A stretch of 64,000 nucleotides of DNA, taken from Trichopria drosophilae. Lineage: Eukaryota; Arthropoda; Insecta; Hymenoptera; Diapriidae. Of the stretch, positions 1-13,800 are shown piece by piece (position 1 is the first letter of the stretch; each line of letters starts with the position of its first letter). Made by a program: the position numbers and the translations under genes. The notes beneath the pieces were generated by a model. The model was not told the DNA's origin and did no database searches. It saw nothing but the letters and a program-made list of their open reading frames with translations. The stretch covers positions 85,263,001 through 85,327,000 of the forward strand of contig CM059587.1 of NCBI GenBank assembly GCA_030407085.1, in the 5' to 3' direction.

Positions 1-156
1 CGCTTTTGTTTCAGTAAGATTTGAAACTATTTTGTTAGAGACCGAATTTTGAAACAGACTTAATATTTCCGTTTGGATGACTACTCAATAACTACTCAAG
101 TTTGATAGGTTTTTAATGCAAAAGAAGTTGAATATGTCATTTACATATATACTGAA

Positions 157-317
157 TAAAAGTGTCCAAGAACAGAGTCCTGGAGGATCCCAGCAAATAC
201 TTCGCGCCATTCAGATATTTCACCATAACTATCTACAATAGCCTGGTGGCGTCCTTCCAGGTAGGAGATATAGTCAGAATCTTAGTGGATGGAACTAACC
301 AGCTCGGATCCTATTGA
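157..317 (+). other. Short coding-like fragment, no start codon
   Basis: An open frame of about 53 codons without ATG runs to TGA near 317. From about 169 to 260 its third positions are GC-rich (AAC, GTC, CTG, GAG, CCC, TAC, TTC), unlike the AT-rich surroundings. It holds the run FQVGDIVRI, which resembles the GD-VRI motif in the integrase C-terminal region of retroelements. A CAG/GTAGGA junction inside could instead be a splice donor. It is either a retroelement remnant or an exon of a gene starting outside the window; I cannot decide. Confidence 0.25.
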
Positions 318-2329
318 CTTAAGCAAACTGATTGGATACATCGCTTAAAAGAGTTTGATTAGAAAACATTACAACCTGAGGATTTATCCGGCTCTCCAAG
401 TTGGTTGATGAACTATAAGCAGAAGTGGCTTGCCAGTACTACATCCATTACGAGATATTGTTTTTGATCCAGCATAAATTTGTTTGGTTTGTGTTGTAAG
501 TCGCGCAAAAATATAATTTGTAATATATTAATTAAATTGAACCATTTATTGTATTACCTATAAACCTCCCAATCTGAACGGTTCTGATAACTAAGTGGTT
601 AGGTTCTCATAACAATTCATAAAAAATAAGGTTCACATAAAAAAGTACCCCACACAAACCATTTTCAACCTAAACCTCGAAGTTTGTGTACAACGCAAAC
701 TTAGGCTGTGCTTAGTTTGTTTTTAAATACACACTAAGTTCGGTCTGAGGACAAACTTAGTTTATGTTGAGCATAAACATGGATTGTATGGAGCACAAAC
801 TGATTTTTTTTTCCCATCGATGCTACCAAACCGGTTTGGTTGGAAAGTGAACTTTATTTCTTGTCATCCATGTAATGAAATCGGCGATGATTTTAGAGAA
901 TTTCTAGACAAATCGTTTATTAATTTGGACAGTTTTATGTCATGTGTCCAAATAATAGCATATCGTATTTCGCGTCGACCTTCGACGAGTATACATGCGA
1001 TTTCCATCCAAATGAAGTTTTGATCTCAGGTCCATTGCTTAAATTGGGCCGATTTGTCGACTGTGCGTCCGATGCGCCAAAGGGCGACCGGCACACGGGC
1101 TTTGGTCTTTCATCTGGTCTCGCCATGATTTACGGAGATCGTGCGGATTCCCAACAATGTTAATTTCACGTAGTAACCAGGAATTCGAGCGCCGGCTGGT
1201 GCGTCGATATATAACGCTTACTCGCCACGCGGCTCGTCCGCATCCGTGCGTTCATATTAACCACAGGTTAGGTTAGGGGACGCGGCTTAGTTTTTTGCCA
1301 TACCGATAACGCCCTTGCATTTACCTCCTGGCGACATTCGCATCCGCCCCGCCGGAATTCCAGAATGCAAAACCCCCTCAGTCTTACTCAGACACCGAAA
1401 TTAATTCCCGGCAAATCGCAGCTTCGATAGCCATTCGTTGTATTTCGGGCTGCCCTTTTGCACGCTCTCATGTGCGAAAGCAAAAGGCTTGAAAAAGGAG
1501 CTTTTGTTTTTCCAAATTCCATGCTATGCCTTTGTTCTATCACCTAAATTTGTGTACATTCCCACCCGACCGACCCTCAGTTATATTAAACGTAACACCC
1601 ACCATTAATTTAGAATTGGAGAAACTCTACATTTGTTTATGTAAGGCATCTGCCGCTTTTTGATAGATGAAATCTGTGGATACGATTAATAAAAAGATTG
1701 ATTGGTTCTATCAAAGTGTAGGGAAATTATTTTTGGGCGTCTCTGTAAAACTGCACAGTCCAGCAAAATGTCGAATGTTATTCAACCACCATATTAAACC
1801 AGATTCATGTTCAGAAACTTTCTTGCGAATCCAATCAATTTTTAAAAATTTGTCCTCCATATTGAATTTTTGAAAAATGGCTCGAAGTTCGTAATCAACG
1901 ATCCCAAGGTACGATTTTTAATAGGTTTTACCATACTGTCTAAATATTTTTTTTTGTATATTGCTGTATTAAAAAAAAACTCTTATGTAACAAGAGTACA
2001 GTTTCCTCGGCATTATGTGCATGTTTTAAGGACCTGAAATAACTATTATGGAGGACGGCTACTTTATAGTCCGAGGACGATATTGTACACATTATGTATC
2101 TATGCGCATGCGCATAGGCATGTAACCTTACTTTATCGTCCGTATACCATAAAGCACTCAAAACACGTTACACGCATATAACCTCGGAAACCACACTCCT
2201 GATACATAAAATTACGTGGAACTAAAACAATTCTGGTTCTCGCATATGTTCCTGGTACTCGTCTGCACCTCGTACCGGAAACGCAATGCCCGGACCAGAA
2301 TTACAATTTTAGCTCCATGTTACATAATA
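318..2329. other. Non-coding stretch, no gene seen
   Basis: The open frames here are short, overlap on both strands and show no domain or codon bias. Apart from the GC-richer block at 1,030-1,420, I see no recognisable feature. Confidence 0.5.
1030..1420 (+). promoter_or_regulatory. GC-rich block with TATATAA, possible promoter or CRE
   Basis: This block is far more GC-rich and CpG-rich than its flanks. It contains TATATAA at 1,208-1,214, followed by CG-rich sequence and a short GGTTAGGTTAGG run. No open frame downstream looks like a gene, so a promoter or conserved regulatory element is only a guess. Confidence 0.2.
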
Positions 2330-2620
2330 TACTATTTTGATACACGTGCCCGTAAAGTAGACACTTTACGGACTCCTTTTAGTCCGTAAAGTGTGATTTT
2401 ATGGACTGATCTCTGCATTTTACGGACTAAAAACAGTCGGTAAAGTGACTACTTTTGCGAACAGTATATCAAAAAATAGTGTTCGCTCCTCGGAAGTAAC
2501 ATTTTACGACCTCGATTTGGCTTCGCCAGTCCTCGGACGAACAATCTCCACTCGGTCCGTAAAATTGCACTTTACGGCCTAGGACCCGAAAGGTACTATT
2601 TTACGAAAACTTTGGAAATT
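2330..2620. repeat. Cluster of inverted ACTTTACGGACT-type repeats
   Basis: The words CTTTACGG, CCGTAAAG and TTTTACGG recur many times in both orientations, so the DNA could fold into several overlapping hairpins. It looks like the core of a degenerate inverted-repeat element. It resembles in style, but does not match, the TTTTACGCC repeats at 45.75-45.91 kb. Confidence 0.5.
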
Positions 2621-4702
2621 TCAGAGAATCTTCACACATTAAACACAAACGTCCTAGGAATAGGCCAATCTTCTTAAAAAATAACCTAAAAGTTCAGCTC
2701 AATCGACATTTGGAATTCGAAAATTTATCATTTTTTTCAAAGTTCGAGTTTCATACATCAATTTTACACGAAACTCAATAAAAAATGAGATGTTTGAAAC
2801 GTATTCGTGAAAACTTCTTAGTAACATTGTAAAAATTATGTTTTGTAACATTCCCTAAAAGTGTCGTAACTCAGAATATAGAATGTTACATATAGTTTCT
2901 TGTAAGAATTGCAAAACGAATTTGATGGGTATTTTGTATGGGAGAGTCGCTAGTTGTGAGACAGTCAATTATTGTCATTATGAAATGTAAACAATTCGAC
3001 CAGATTACGTTTAATCTTTTCCTTTAAGCGAGTTAGTTATTGTATTAACATCGAAGATGTGAATAATGATTAAAAAAATACTTTCGACTTAGGTTGTGTG
3101 ATATAAGAACATTTTTTAATTTCGGCTGGGTTGAAAACACTTGGAACTACTCGATTATTTTCTTGATAATATGTCAAAAGAATACTATTATTGTAATCAA
3201 TAGCCAAAATCGAATAGCCATTTATGCAGTGCAAATCGCTGCTAAGAACTCAGCAATCGAATTTCCTGCTAGTTTCAGCGTCATATATACACGGAACGAA
3301 GTAACATACATACATTGCATCGTAAAATTTGGAACTTCTATTTATACAACGTGCGGTCGTTTTATATCGGTTGCGCAAAACCCGCCATCTGTTATCGTTC
3401 CTGTGATACAGTCCCCGCGAAAATTTGAAATCAATTTCTAATCAAGATCTTTTTTGGCGTTCAGGTGCTGTGGAGTGTAGTCTAAAAAAGAAAACTATTG
3501 TTGTTTTCTTAGTTTCTCGACGCTCGGCCCGTTTCCCATGTGAATCGACAAATATTACCAAACGATTGAGTAAAATATCCTTTAGAAAAAAGAAGTTTTC
3601 CTTCTTGTTGTATACATTTCGCTTAGTTCATAGTACTAATTAATGAAATGGACACAACTACTACGTTTCGACGAATGTAAAATATACAGTAATTTTATAC
3701 AGTATTTCCAATTTGTTAGGATTTATTTACTTTTCCGGCTGGGTAAAATTTCCAAACACTTTACTTTCTGATGTAAAGTAAATATTACCATGCAAAAATA
3801 TAAGTTATGCTGACTTTTTTGTAATATGTCTTTAACAATCAGCAAGTTTCAAAAATTATCAAACGTTTAGTAAATTTTCGTTTTTATTTTGTACAATATC
3901 CATTTCTCTTTTCTCCGTGTGCTTTATATTAGCCGTTACAAAAGTAATTGAAGAATTGCTCGATTTCAAGAGTGATTTTGTTAAAGTAAGAAATATGTAA
4001 ATTTTTAAGGAAAAACAGTTTTACAATCACCATAAAACCAATTAGATTCGCACCTAAATTTTGCAATAATTAATAGCTTAACCGAACTTAACAGTGATTT
4101 TCTCAGACTGAAAAAGTCTTCACTTGGTAAAAAATGTAGCTAAATTGCATTTTTCGACGAAGTAGTCATTCATTGGTTACTAGACTGTTAGTATCTTCTT
4201 TTGCCAAGTAATATCGTTAAACCTGGGTTGAGGAATGCATGCTGTGGGGCTTGAGGTACAATAAAGGGGATTACTTGAAGCCTCGCTCGTCCTGATTGCT
4301 TTTCCAATGATGAACTGCGCTAATATAATTTTAGATATTCCACGTAGCCGTTATTTACTTTTCCATGTAATTAAAACATCACATTACGCTTTGTTGACAG
4401 TATTATTGATAAATATGCTTACATTTTAATAGGTAAAAAATAGGAATAATATTACACGACATTAGACATAAAGAAAGGATGTACATGGTAATTGGAAGAG
4501 ATTTAATTTTGACAAGATATGTTCCAGAATTAAGATAACAACTCACGTATATACTATTCAATGTAATACATTTTTAAAAGTTACCAGATTTCCAGATTTT
4601 TTATACCAGTTACCAGATTTACTGATTATTTATAAGTAAATTAAGGAAGGGCACTAAAAAATAAGTATATATATATATTACTTAAAAAGTATCCAATGAA
4701 TT
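2621..4702. other. AT-rich stretch downstream of OBP-1, nothing recognised
   Basis: No open frame here has coding character, and I could not delimit any repeat. It lies beyond the 3' end of the OBP-1 gene. Confidence 0.5.
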
Positions 4703-4708
4703 TTTATT
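4703..4708 (-). terminator. Poly(A) signal candidate for OBP-1
   Basis: AATAAA on the minus strand, about 100 nt beyond the proposed OBP-1 stop codon. The spacing is normal for a short 3' UTR. It depends on the terminal exon call at 4,810-4,827. Confidence 0.4.
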
Positions 4709-4809
4709 ATTAAATAATAATTACAATTTGAGTTATACATTCGTCCTGACTGCGTACAATTATGTTTCTTGACTGTTTCTGCAGGTCACAATCCTTAAAC
4801 GATTTTGGT

Positions 4810-7800
4810 TTATTTGAAAATATACAACTGAAATAAAAGCAAAGAATTTAAAGTTAATTGTACATGATTGTTGTTAAGCATTATGGTTTATATTTACGTT
4901 GATGTCCACAATAATTTCGTTAAATTAAAACTGTCAATTTTAAAATAAAATTTACCATAAAATTACAAATTAATTCTTTTGATTCACTGAAGTTATTTTT
5001 AAAAATCAAAATTGTACCGATAATAACATAATTTAAAATAGTTATGTATCGTTTAATGTGGTACCATAATTCTGTCTTAAAAAAATGAGCAAAGTATAGA
5101 AGATGTTTGAATTAATTACAACCGTCCTTGTAAAAATTGTTCAATTACTTAGAAATGTTTGTTTTCTAACATGCTTATATTATAATATTTTTCTAAATAA
5201 TTTATACCAAGGCATTTGTGCTTCCAAAAAATTTTATTTCTTCCTTCTAAATTTCTTGTAATAAAAATTCACTATTTTTTGGAGTAAAACATTCCCAGAA
5301 AAAACTAGATGTTAGAAAAACAATAATGGATATCCTGATATTAACCGTTATTATAATCATATTTATGGTCAGTATTTGGGATTAGTGGTAGTTCCATCTT
5401 CTAAACTGATTCTAAACGTCAAGATAGTAAGGTGTAATTTTTAATATATTCACTCTTAAACAGTGACTATTCGCTCTATGATTACAGTTCCTCTACTTTA
5501 ACTATGGGGATGGTACTCCCCATGCTTTCCTATGGCTTTAGGTGTCGCTTTCATTGAAACCGCATAAGACCTTATCTTTACAAATAATCATGAAAATCCT
5601 ATACCACAGCTTAATTTTAACAGGTGAGATATACGTCCTGATATCTCCAAAAATTATACATTATATTTTGAATTTGTGGAAACGTGAATCCCAATTTTTC
5701 TAAACTTTATACATTTATAAAATTATTGAGTTTCTTTTTATGCAAAGTATCTCTCCAGAGTCTGTATATATGCATAATTTCTTTTAATTTAAAAAGAAAT
5801 CATTAACAACTTTTCTTATTTCTACAGCTATTTTTGCACTTGAAAAGTGTTGAAATGATTAAAAATACAATAATAAAGAGGAAATATTGAAAGAATATAA
5901 GAAAGATTTTTTTGTTCAATCGATAGTAGCACCGTCGTGGGGATTAGTTCATATGTTGTTCATTCGGCTTCAATAAGAGCGACATGTTTGCAAATCAGTG
6001 TCACCCCTGTGTCATTTAACTCGCATAAAGAGTGAATATCCGCTCTAAGAAAGAGTGAGTGTAGATAAACAGGCCAGTAAATAATCATAGAGACTACAAA
6101 GCCATAATGTTTCATACTTACATCTGGATTACTTTCGTAGTAACATTTGAAGTATTGAAAAGCTCCAACACACCCATCGTCGGTTTTTACTAAAATAAAA
6201 AATTCAGAAAAATTATATTATGCTAATTTTATATTGTACACTTTCAAGAAAATATCAAAATATTTAAACAGATTGAAATTTAAAAAGTTTCGCCACTCTT
6301 AAAGTTGATAAATAATAGTTATTTTGATAATAAAATTTCTTTAGCTGATACATAATAGTACATGAAAAGAAGACTGAGATAAAAACATTTGATTTCAGTA
6401 GATAAGAATTTGACATGCTAACTTTAAGGGACAACTAAAGCATTTCGGTCAATTTCTAACTTTAGATATGTAAATGAGAATCACTTAATTTCAAAAATTC
6501 TCGGTCAGTTCTAAATTAATTTCTTTGGTAATTTCTAGGAAGTCGTCTATAGTCATTAGAATCGCCTTCACAGAGCCCGAATTTTGAAAAGTTTATTCAG
6601 TCATATTATACACTCTGTTTGACATTTTTTTCGATTCTGATCGATACTGTTGCACACATAATAAAAGTTCTTAATTAGAACGCTTAACATCAATCATCAA
6701 ACATTTTTAAAAAGTCTGTCCCGGGATGTCCTGTGGAGCTCCTGAAGACCTCCAAATGTCCGCTTTTAGCTGCTTGTATCCATTAGCTTTCATTTACTTT
6801 CAAATTACTATTTAAAATATGTAAGTCCAGTTTAGATGAAAAATTTAAGATGGAAAAGACGAAATAAGTACACACTCCTTTCTCTTCATCGATAGATTTT
6901 ATTTATAGGTTCATTCAAATATGAACAAATGTAATAGAAACCACTGAGCCACACTTTTAAGCCTTGTAAGTATACTAGGAAAGAAAACGCATGATTATAA
7001 GTTTTATCATCGAATATAGACGCATATGTATTCGTTCGTTTTATAAATAAAACCGTTGTCAGTTTAACCGGCCGATTTAAGACTTCTCGAAATTTACTAC
7101 TGAAAATTATTGAGAGTTACAGCTAATATTTGCTCTCAATTAAGATAATAAATTCAATTGCATTGATGGTATTTGGTTTATTAAGATTGTTTGCGATTTA
7201 TCTAAAATATTTGTTATTTGTAGTGGCTACTACTTTATGCTTCAGTTTTTATGAATGAAGCATTAGTTCTGAATTACAGGAAGAGAACTATTCACCTATT
7301 ACTCACCTTGAATAGTAATTTCCGAATTTATTATAGAAATCAACGGTTTTTAATACTAAATTTTTCACATTCATTTAATAGTAAATTATTCACTACAATT
7401 GAGTTACTGAGTACACTCGAGCATTACATAGCACTTTTCATAAACGCAAATATCGATCCTGTAGCCTTGAATTTTAAGACCAAGACCAAGACATGATAAT
7501 GAGATAATACTATTTTGCCTGACAAGACCAGATTCTCTGTGGTATTTTCTGATTTACAATAAAAGAATGATGTCATTTTAGATTTCTTTCTGTCTCGCGA
7601 ATTTTTGGTACGTTTTTAACAGGCTATATTAGACGAAAGTCTTACAAGACCAAGGGTGCAAGACCGATACCAAAACCAAGATCTTTTAGTCTCGGTATTA
7701 GTCTTGTATTTAACAGGATTATTTATAATGCTCAGTTAGTCTTCATTAATACTTCTTCATGAATCGACTATTTCAGGTTGCTCAATGTTTTAAATTATTT

Positions 7801-10800
7801 TATTTTTTGGTTCATGTTACTATAGTTAGTTCCTGTTTAAAATTAATCGTGCTAAAACTTTTCTGTTGCTAGGTTGTTTAATTTTGCGCATTATGTATTA
7901 ATTTATCTCTTTTGTGAATGACTAGAAAAAAATATTATAGCGTATACGAGTTGACGAGAATGATGAGGCATTAATTTTATGTACGAATTAGTAATAGCAT
8001 AATTTTTCGGTTGTAAAATTGTTAAAAAAGGAAGAGAATTATGAAATGCAATTTCTACCTCGAAGATTACTGAAATTTTACGAAGTTATTTGAAATATGT
8101 CAGTTTCCTTATAAGAAATAAGACAAACTTATTGTTTTCCTCTGTTTGCCAGTAGTAGAAGAAGATAATTGTGTTCTACTACTACTGATTACAATCAGTA
8201 TTAAACTGCTGTTATTAGGAACTACTGGGACAAAATATTTTATTTAGTACTTATTATTATTAATACTATATATTATTTAGTACCCGCGTAAAAATAAAAA
8301 AGACTTTAGAAGATCCCAAAAAGATCTTTCTTAAATATGTCACTATTCAAGATGTATTTGAGATCTTTTTAAGACTTGAAACTACTAGTTTATCAAAATC
8401 TTTTTGAGATCTTTATGAGATCTTTAAGAAAAATTTGTACTACTTTTTGAGATCTTTTTAAGACTTTCTTTTCACGGCATGATTTTACGAAAACATAATT
8501 TTATTAATCTTATCGAAATCTTTTTGAGATCTTTTCAAGATATTTTTTTTTATTTTTCGGATATGAAAAAAAATATTTGTAATAAAATGCTGAATTCTCT
8601 TATTTTTTACCAAAATTAATTATCGAAGATGATTTTTAAGGTGATTATCCAGTTTACTTGCTTTCTGATCTGCTTTCTACTCTCTATTTTCCTAATAATT
8701 AAGATGGAATAAATACATTATACTTTTCTTAAGATATCGGTATACTAAACTTCATTATTTGCAATACGTTGTATTGCAGAAATTATAATGTGTATAAGTA
8801 AAAGAAAATGTATCAATTCTTGTCTAAGACACGTAAAATTGTAGCGTTTTTCATGCTTTCTGAAGGATGACAAATTTTAATTTCTTTGTCTTCATTGCAT
8901 AAAACATTGTCAGCGCATCGAAAAACAACTCTGGAAATCTCTCATCTTCGATTTGTGTTGTAAATATTGAATTTTCGTAATATGAAACTTTCTGTCTTCA
9001 TGACATGAATCGCTTGTATTAACGCCTACTATGTGTTTATTTCTCATCTTCGACTCGTTGTAAATATTGACCCCATATTATAAAGCGAAGTTTTAGAAAT
9101 CAGATAGGAAAGCAAGTAAAAAAGGTACTTTAAAATTCATCTTCAATAATTAATTTTGGTAAAAAATAAGAGAATTCAGCATTTTATTACAAATGTTTTT
9201 CTTCCGAAAAAAGATAAAAAAAACACTGAGAAAAGGGTCTTTTACCAGTTAGCCCTTGTTTTTTAAAACAGTGTATTATAGTCCTTAAAAGAATTATTAT
9301 AATTGGTAAAATTATACCTCCGTCTGTTAGCATTTGTTTTTGACAGGTTATACGAAACTGTATTAAACTTTCCTATTTTAAAAATAGGTTTCTTTACGAC
9401 TAAAAGAAGACATTTTCAATATTTTCCATTCCTAGATGAATTTCAGTAACCAAAATTGCTTTTGGGAAAAGGCTAAAATAAGCTGACATACAGGTTAGAA
9501 AAATCTAAAACCTTCCTTTTTGTAACCGGTAATAGAAATATTGCTATCCTACGTAAAATACGATCTTTTACGGGATATAAGAATTCTAATACTGGGTAAA
9601 AGACACTTTTCTCTGTGAAGATCGCGATAAAAAGATCTCAAAAAAATAGTACAACTTTTTCTTAAAGATCTCATAAAGATCTCAAAAAGATTTTGATAAA
9701 CTAGTAGTTTAAAAGTCTTAAAAAGCTCGCCAATACATCTTGAATAGTGACATTTTTAAGAAAGATCTTTTTGAGATCTTCTAAAGTCTTTTTTATTTTT
9801 ACGCGGGTATCCAATAGTTTCTATTGAAAAACGAATATTAAAATTTGACGTTATTCTACTGCCAAATATACTATTAATGTACCAATATTTGAATCAGTAA
9901 AATACGTTTTTTGTTATGAAACCTACTACATTATTACGTAACTAGTAATTTATGTAATAAGTGAATGTTAATAAATATAACACGTAAAGGAACTTTTGAC
10001 AAAATAGTATAATTTATTAGCTGTACACTAATATTCCGTTTTTATATATAAACAGTAATCTTGATTATTTTAGTGTAATAAATGATTTAGTACAGGAAAA
10101 TGATATATTACTATAAAAAAAGACTAAAAATAACCCGTAGTTAAAACTTATGTAACTCAAGAACTACTTAATTTAGACAAATATAATTTCACCGGTTTTC
10201 AGCGAGAAATAATAACATTCACATGTATTTAATACACGTCGAATTACATTTTCGATCATTAGTTCCTGTGTAATATAGCTATAAGAAAAAAAAGCCACTA
10301 CAGCAATTTCAACTGCTTGTCTCAAGACCGACAAATGGTCAGAATTTATGACTTGAAGTAAATTGATGACGATTCACGACCAGCAATATTAGTCTTACAG
10401 AAAACAATTCGTTGTCTGGGGTTCCACTCGTAATATATAAAATACAATATGATAAAATATAACACGAGTACAAAACGGTAATTAATTATACAAATATAAC
10501 TTTTTCACAATTTAAAAAAGTTATGATATTCAACGCAATCGTACAACTATATGAGTATATTAACATTCAATTAAATTTGTTAATGTTATTGAATAACATA
10601 GTAATGTAAATTTGTTTGTATCTAAAAAATCGCTTACCTTTATCACGACATGCAAGGGCGATTTCTTTTAATGGTGTCACGAACTCATCCAGCATAAGTC
10701 GTTCTATCTGATCCATTATAAGATCAAAATCTAGTTTTCCGCCTTTTGTCTGAAAAATACAGTTATTAAACACGTTTTACTATCTAAGGTATTTTGCTTT

Positions 10801-13800
10801 TTGCTTAACCCATTAAGGACTAAAAGTACAAAAATTTAATATGAAGTTTGATAGTACTTTCTAGTATTAAAACACAATGATAAACATTATAGAGATTTTT
10901 TAAATATCAAACACTGCTCTTTCGAATGTCGTATTCGATAATACTGCGAATTAAAAAATTTTAAAATGACACATGGTTAATGAATAAAAAACACAATTTT
11001 TCAAGGGTTCTCTTTCACTTATCATTTTTTTTTATAATTTCCCGCATATCTTAGACAAGGATAAATAACGCGTTCGAAGTGTACGAGCTTCAATATGGCG
11101 TCCGAAGTAGAAATTTGTTTGAAAAATTTCAGGGTACCCAAACTCTAAAACAATCAACTATACCCGTCTATACCAAGATATTGTAATGCTGGAAATAAAT
11201 GATAAGTGAAAAAGAAACCATGAAAAATGGTGATTTTTAATGACACCGGACCACAAAAAAGACATGTCATGTACAAAACTTTTTTAATTATGTCATTCTT
11301 TTTCCTTCTTTATTTTTGTTCTAGCTGTCAACAGACGAGATTCGCAATATAATACAATTTAAATTTGTGTATGTGCAATTATATGCATGTGTCTTTCTTT
11401 CTTTCTTTATCTTTCTTTCGCTTTCTTGTTTAGAAAAATGTGTGTGGCACATTAAACGAGATTATACTGAGGTTTTTCCAACGCACTATACTAATTTTTC
11501 TAATTCGCTATATGAAAAATTCTTACATTCTTTTGAAATATTCTTAAAAACTATAACAACTCGGAGAATTCATGTCAGTATTCAAATTCTTACACTACAT
11601 CGATTACCCTTAAATTCTTACGTTTTATAGCAATTTTCGAAACAAAATTTTAGAAATATTGCTATAAAAAATCTCTGCGTGCACTGAATCTAAAAACATG
11701 TAATTATGTCCAAAAAGTAGGTTTTTCATAATATAACCTTACACATATTAACTTACACAAAAAAATGTAAACAAGTTGAACAAATTCTGGACCTTGGATT
11801 CGGATCAGCAACCAAAAATCCATACGAATTACCTAGCCTTGATCCAATGTACAGTTGAATTTTTTTTTAAACAATATTTTTCTATAAGAAAAACCTAGTC
11901 TTGTTCCATTTTACAGCGTACAATTTTTTTCTTCCAGCAAATGTGGAATTTTCCTAAAAAAGCAAATTTTCGCACTTTAAACTTCAAATATAAATAACTC
12001 AGACGTATAGGACCAATTCTGTGCTCGAATTCGGATTCTGCGGCCCAAAATCGATAAGAAAAATCTAGTTGCGTTACTTGCACATGACATAAGTTTTTTT
12101 TTTGTAGTCCGGTCTAATTAAACACGTGTAATTTTTTTATTGTTGATCTTACGGTATTTTCTAATACTCCATTAGAAAGAGGGGAGTTTAAGACATAAAA
12201 AACATTTACAACAAAATGTTTTTCATTGCGTTTTAATACAAAAAAATACTATTAAACTTTAGGTTAAATTGTTGTACTTAATTGGTTAAGTATGTATAAA
12301 AACCCGAGAATATTATATTATAATATTTTTACAATATTTAATTTGTTACATCTAGTACATCTAAGTTGAAGTTAAAACAAAATTATTTCCTAATCCCGCA
12401 CTATTAAACCAGTAGTTAACAGTTGAAAACTATCTTACTGATTAAATTAAAATAATTATCACTAATTCATTAAATGATTCACTTACTTACTTTTTGTAAT
12501 AAATAAAATAAAGGGTGAATTATTATTTTGTGCTTGAAAGTACTTTAGTAAAGTCAAGTAAATGGGGATAGCTCATTACGAAACAATAAATGCACATTTT
12601 AGAAACCACACATAAATTGAGAGTAATCATGACTTGTTAAAATTCTGTTATGTAATTGATGGGCATCCTGTACTATTACATGCCATTGACCTCAGCTGCA
12701 ACTTACAGAGATTCAACTGACCATGAGACAAGATAAGAAGGGTTTGCCGTATTTAGGAAAGGTCCTTAATCTCCTTGCAACGAGGTTTACAGGAAATAGT
12801 AGGCACTTCAACTCCTAATTTCGTCACGTATAATATTCGTGTAATCTATTCGTTATGATCATTTTATAGGAAGAAGCCTTCCGCTTCATTTAGCGAAAGG
12901 TCTAGCACGCAATCTCTAAAGGTGTAAGAATATCATCAAATATAGCCTGGATTATGATTCTTATCTCGGGACGAAGGATAAGACGCTAGGGTGATAGTGG
13001 ATTCGGATAAGCTAACGAAAAAATATGCTCCTGCTGTAAGAATGAAGTAAAATAAAAAAGAATCGTTTCCTACGTCTATAAATTTAGATGGATTTTTGTG
13101 AAAGAGTATAGTTTAAAAGTGACAATATTGTACCTCTGGTAAAAATACTAAGTATTATGTTTTAAACCCAATTACAGTAGAGTCCCGGTATGTTTGCATA
13201 TCGCTATATTTACGTCCCATCATATTTGCGAGGTTTCGTCTCGTTATATTTACTAGTTGCCGCTCTCATGTTCCCCCACCTTGCGCGCTGAGGCCTCAGG
13301 AAGGGCCTGCGGTGACGTCACGATCTTAACACTACTGAGGAGTGTGGGAGAAGCGCGCTCCCCTTCTTATGACAAATATAAGGAGACGAGAGGGGAAGGC
13401 GAGGAACCGAGCGGGCAATTATACCGGGACCCTACTGTATTCCCGGGAAAAAATGGATTATATATCATTCTATACAATTTTTTACACAATTAGATCCAAT
13501 TATATATAATTAGATATGGATTTTGGCCGTATATAATTATATACAAAGCCGTCAATTATACAGGGTGTACGAAAAGTCCCGGGACGGTTGAATAACTTTC
13601 GAAAGAATAAAAATTTCAAAAATCGCCGAAATACGTGATTCGATTTTTCAAACAAGCAATCTTTTGAGAGGGGGTTTCGGCCCCCCCAACCTCAAGGGGG
13701 GCGGGGGGCACGAGAGGGGCCAAAAATCTTAAATGGCAACATGGTTTGAGTGGGGGCTCATTTGAAAGGTATTTTCGAGACGAATTCAGATCACTGGTCA

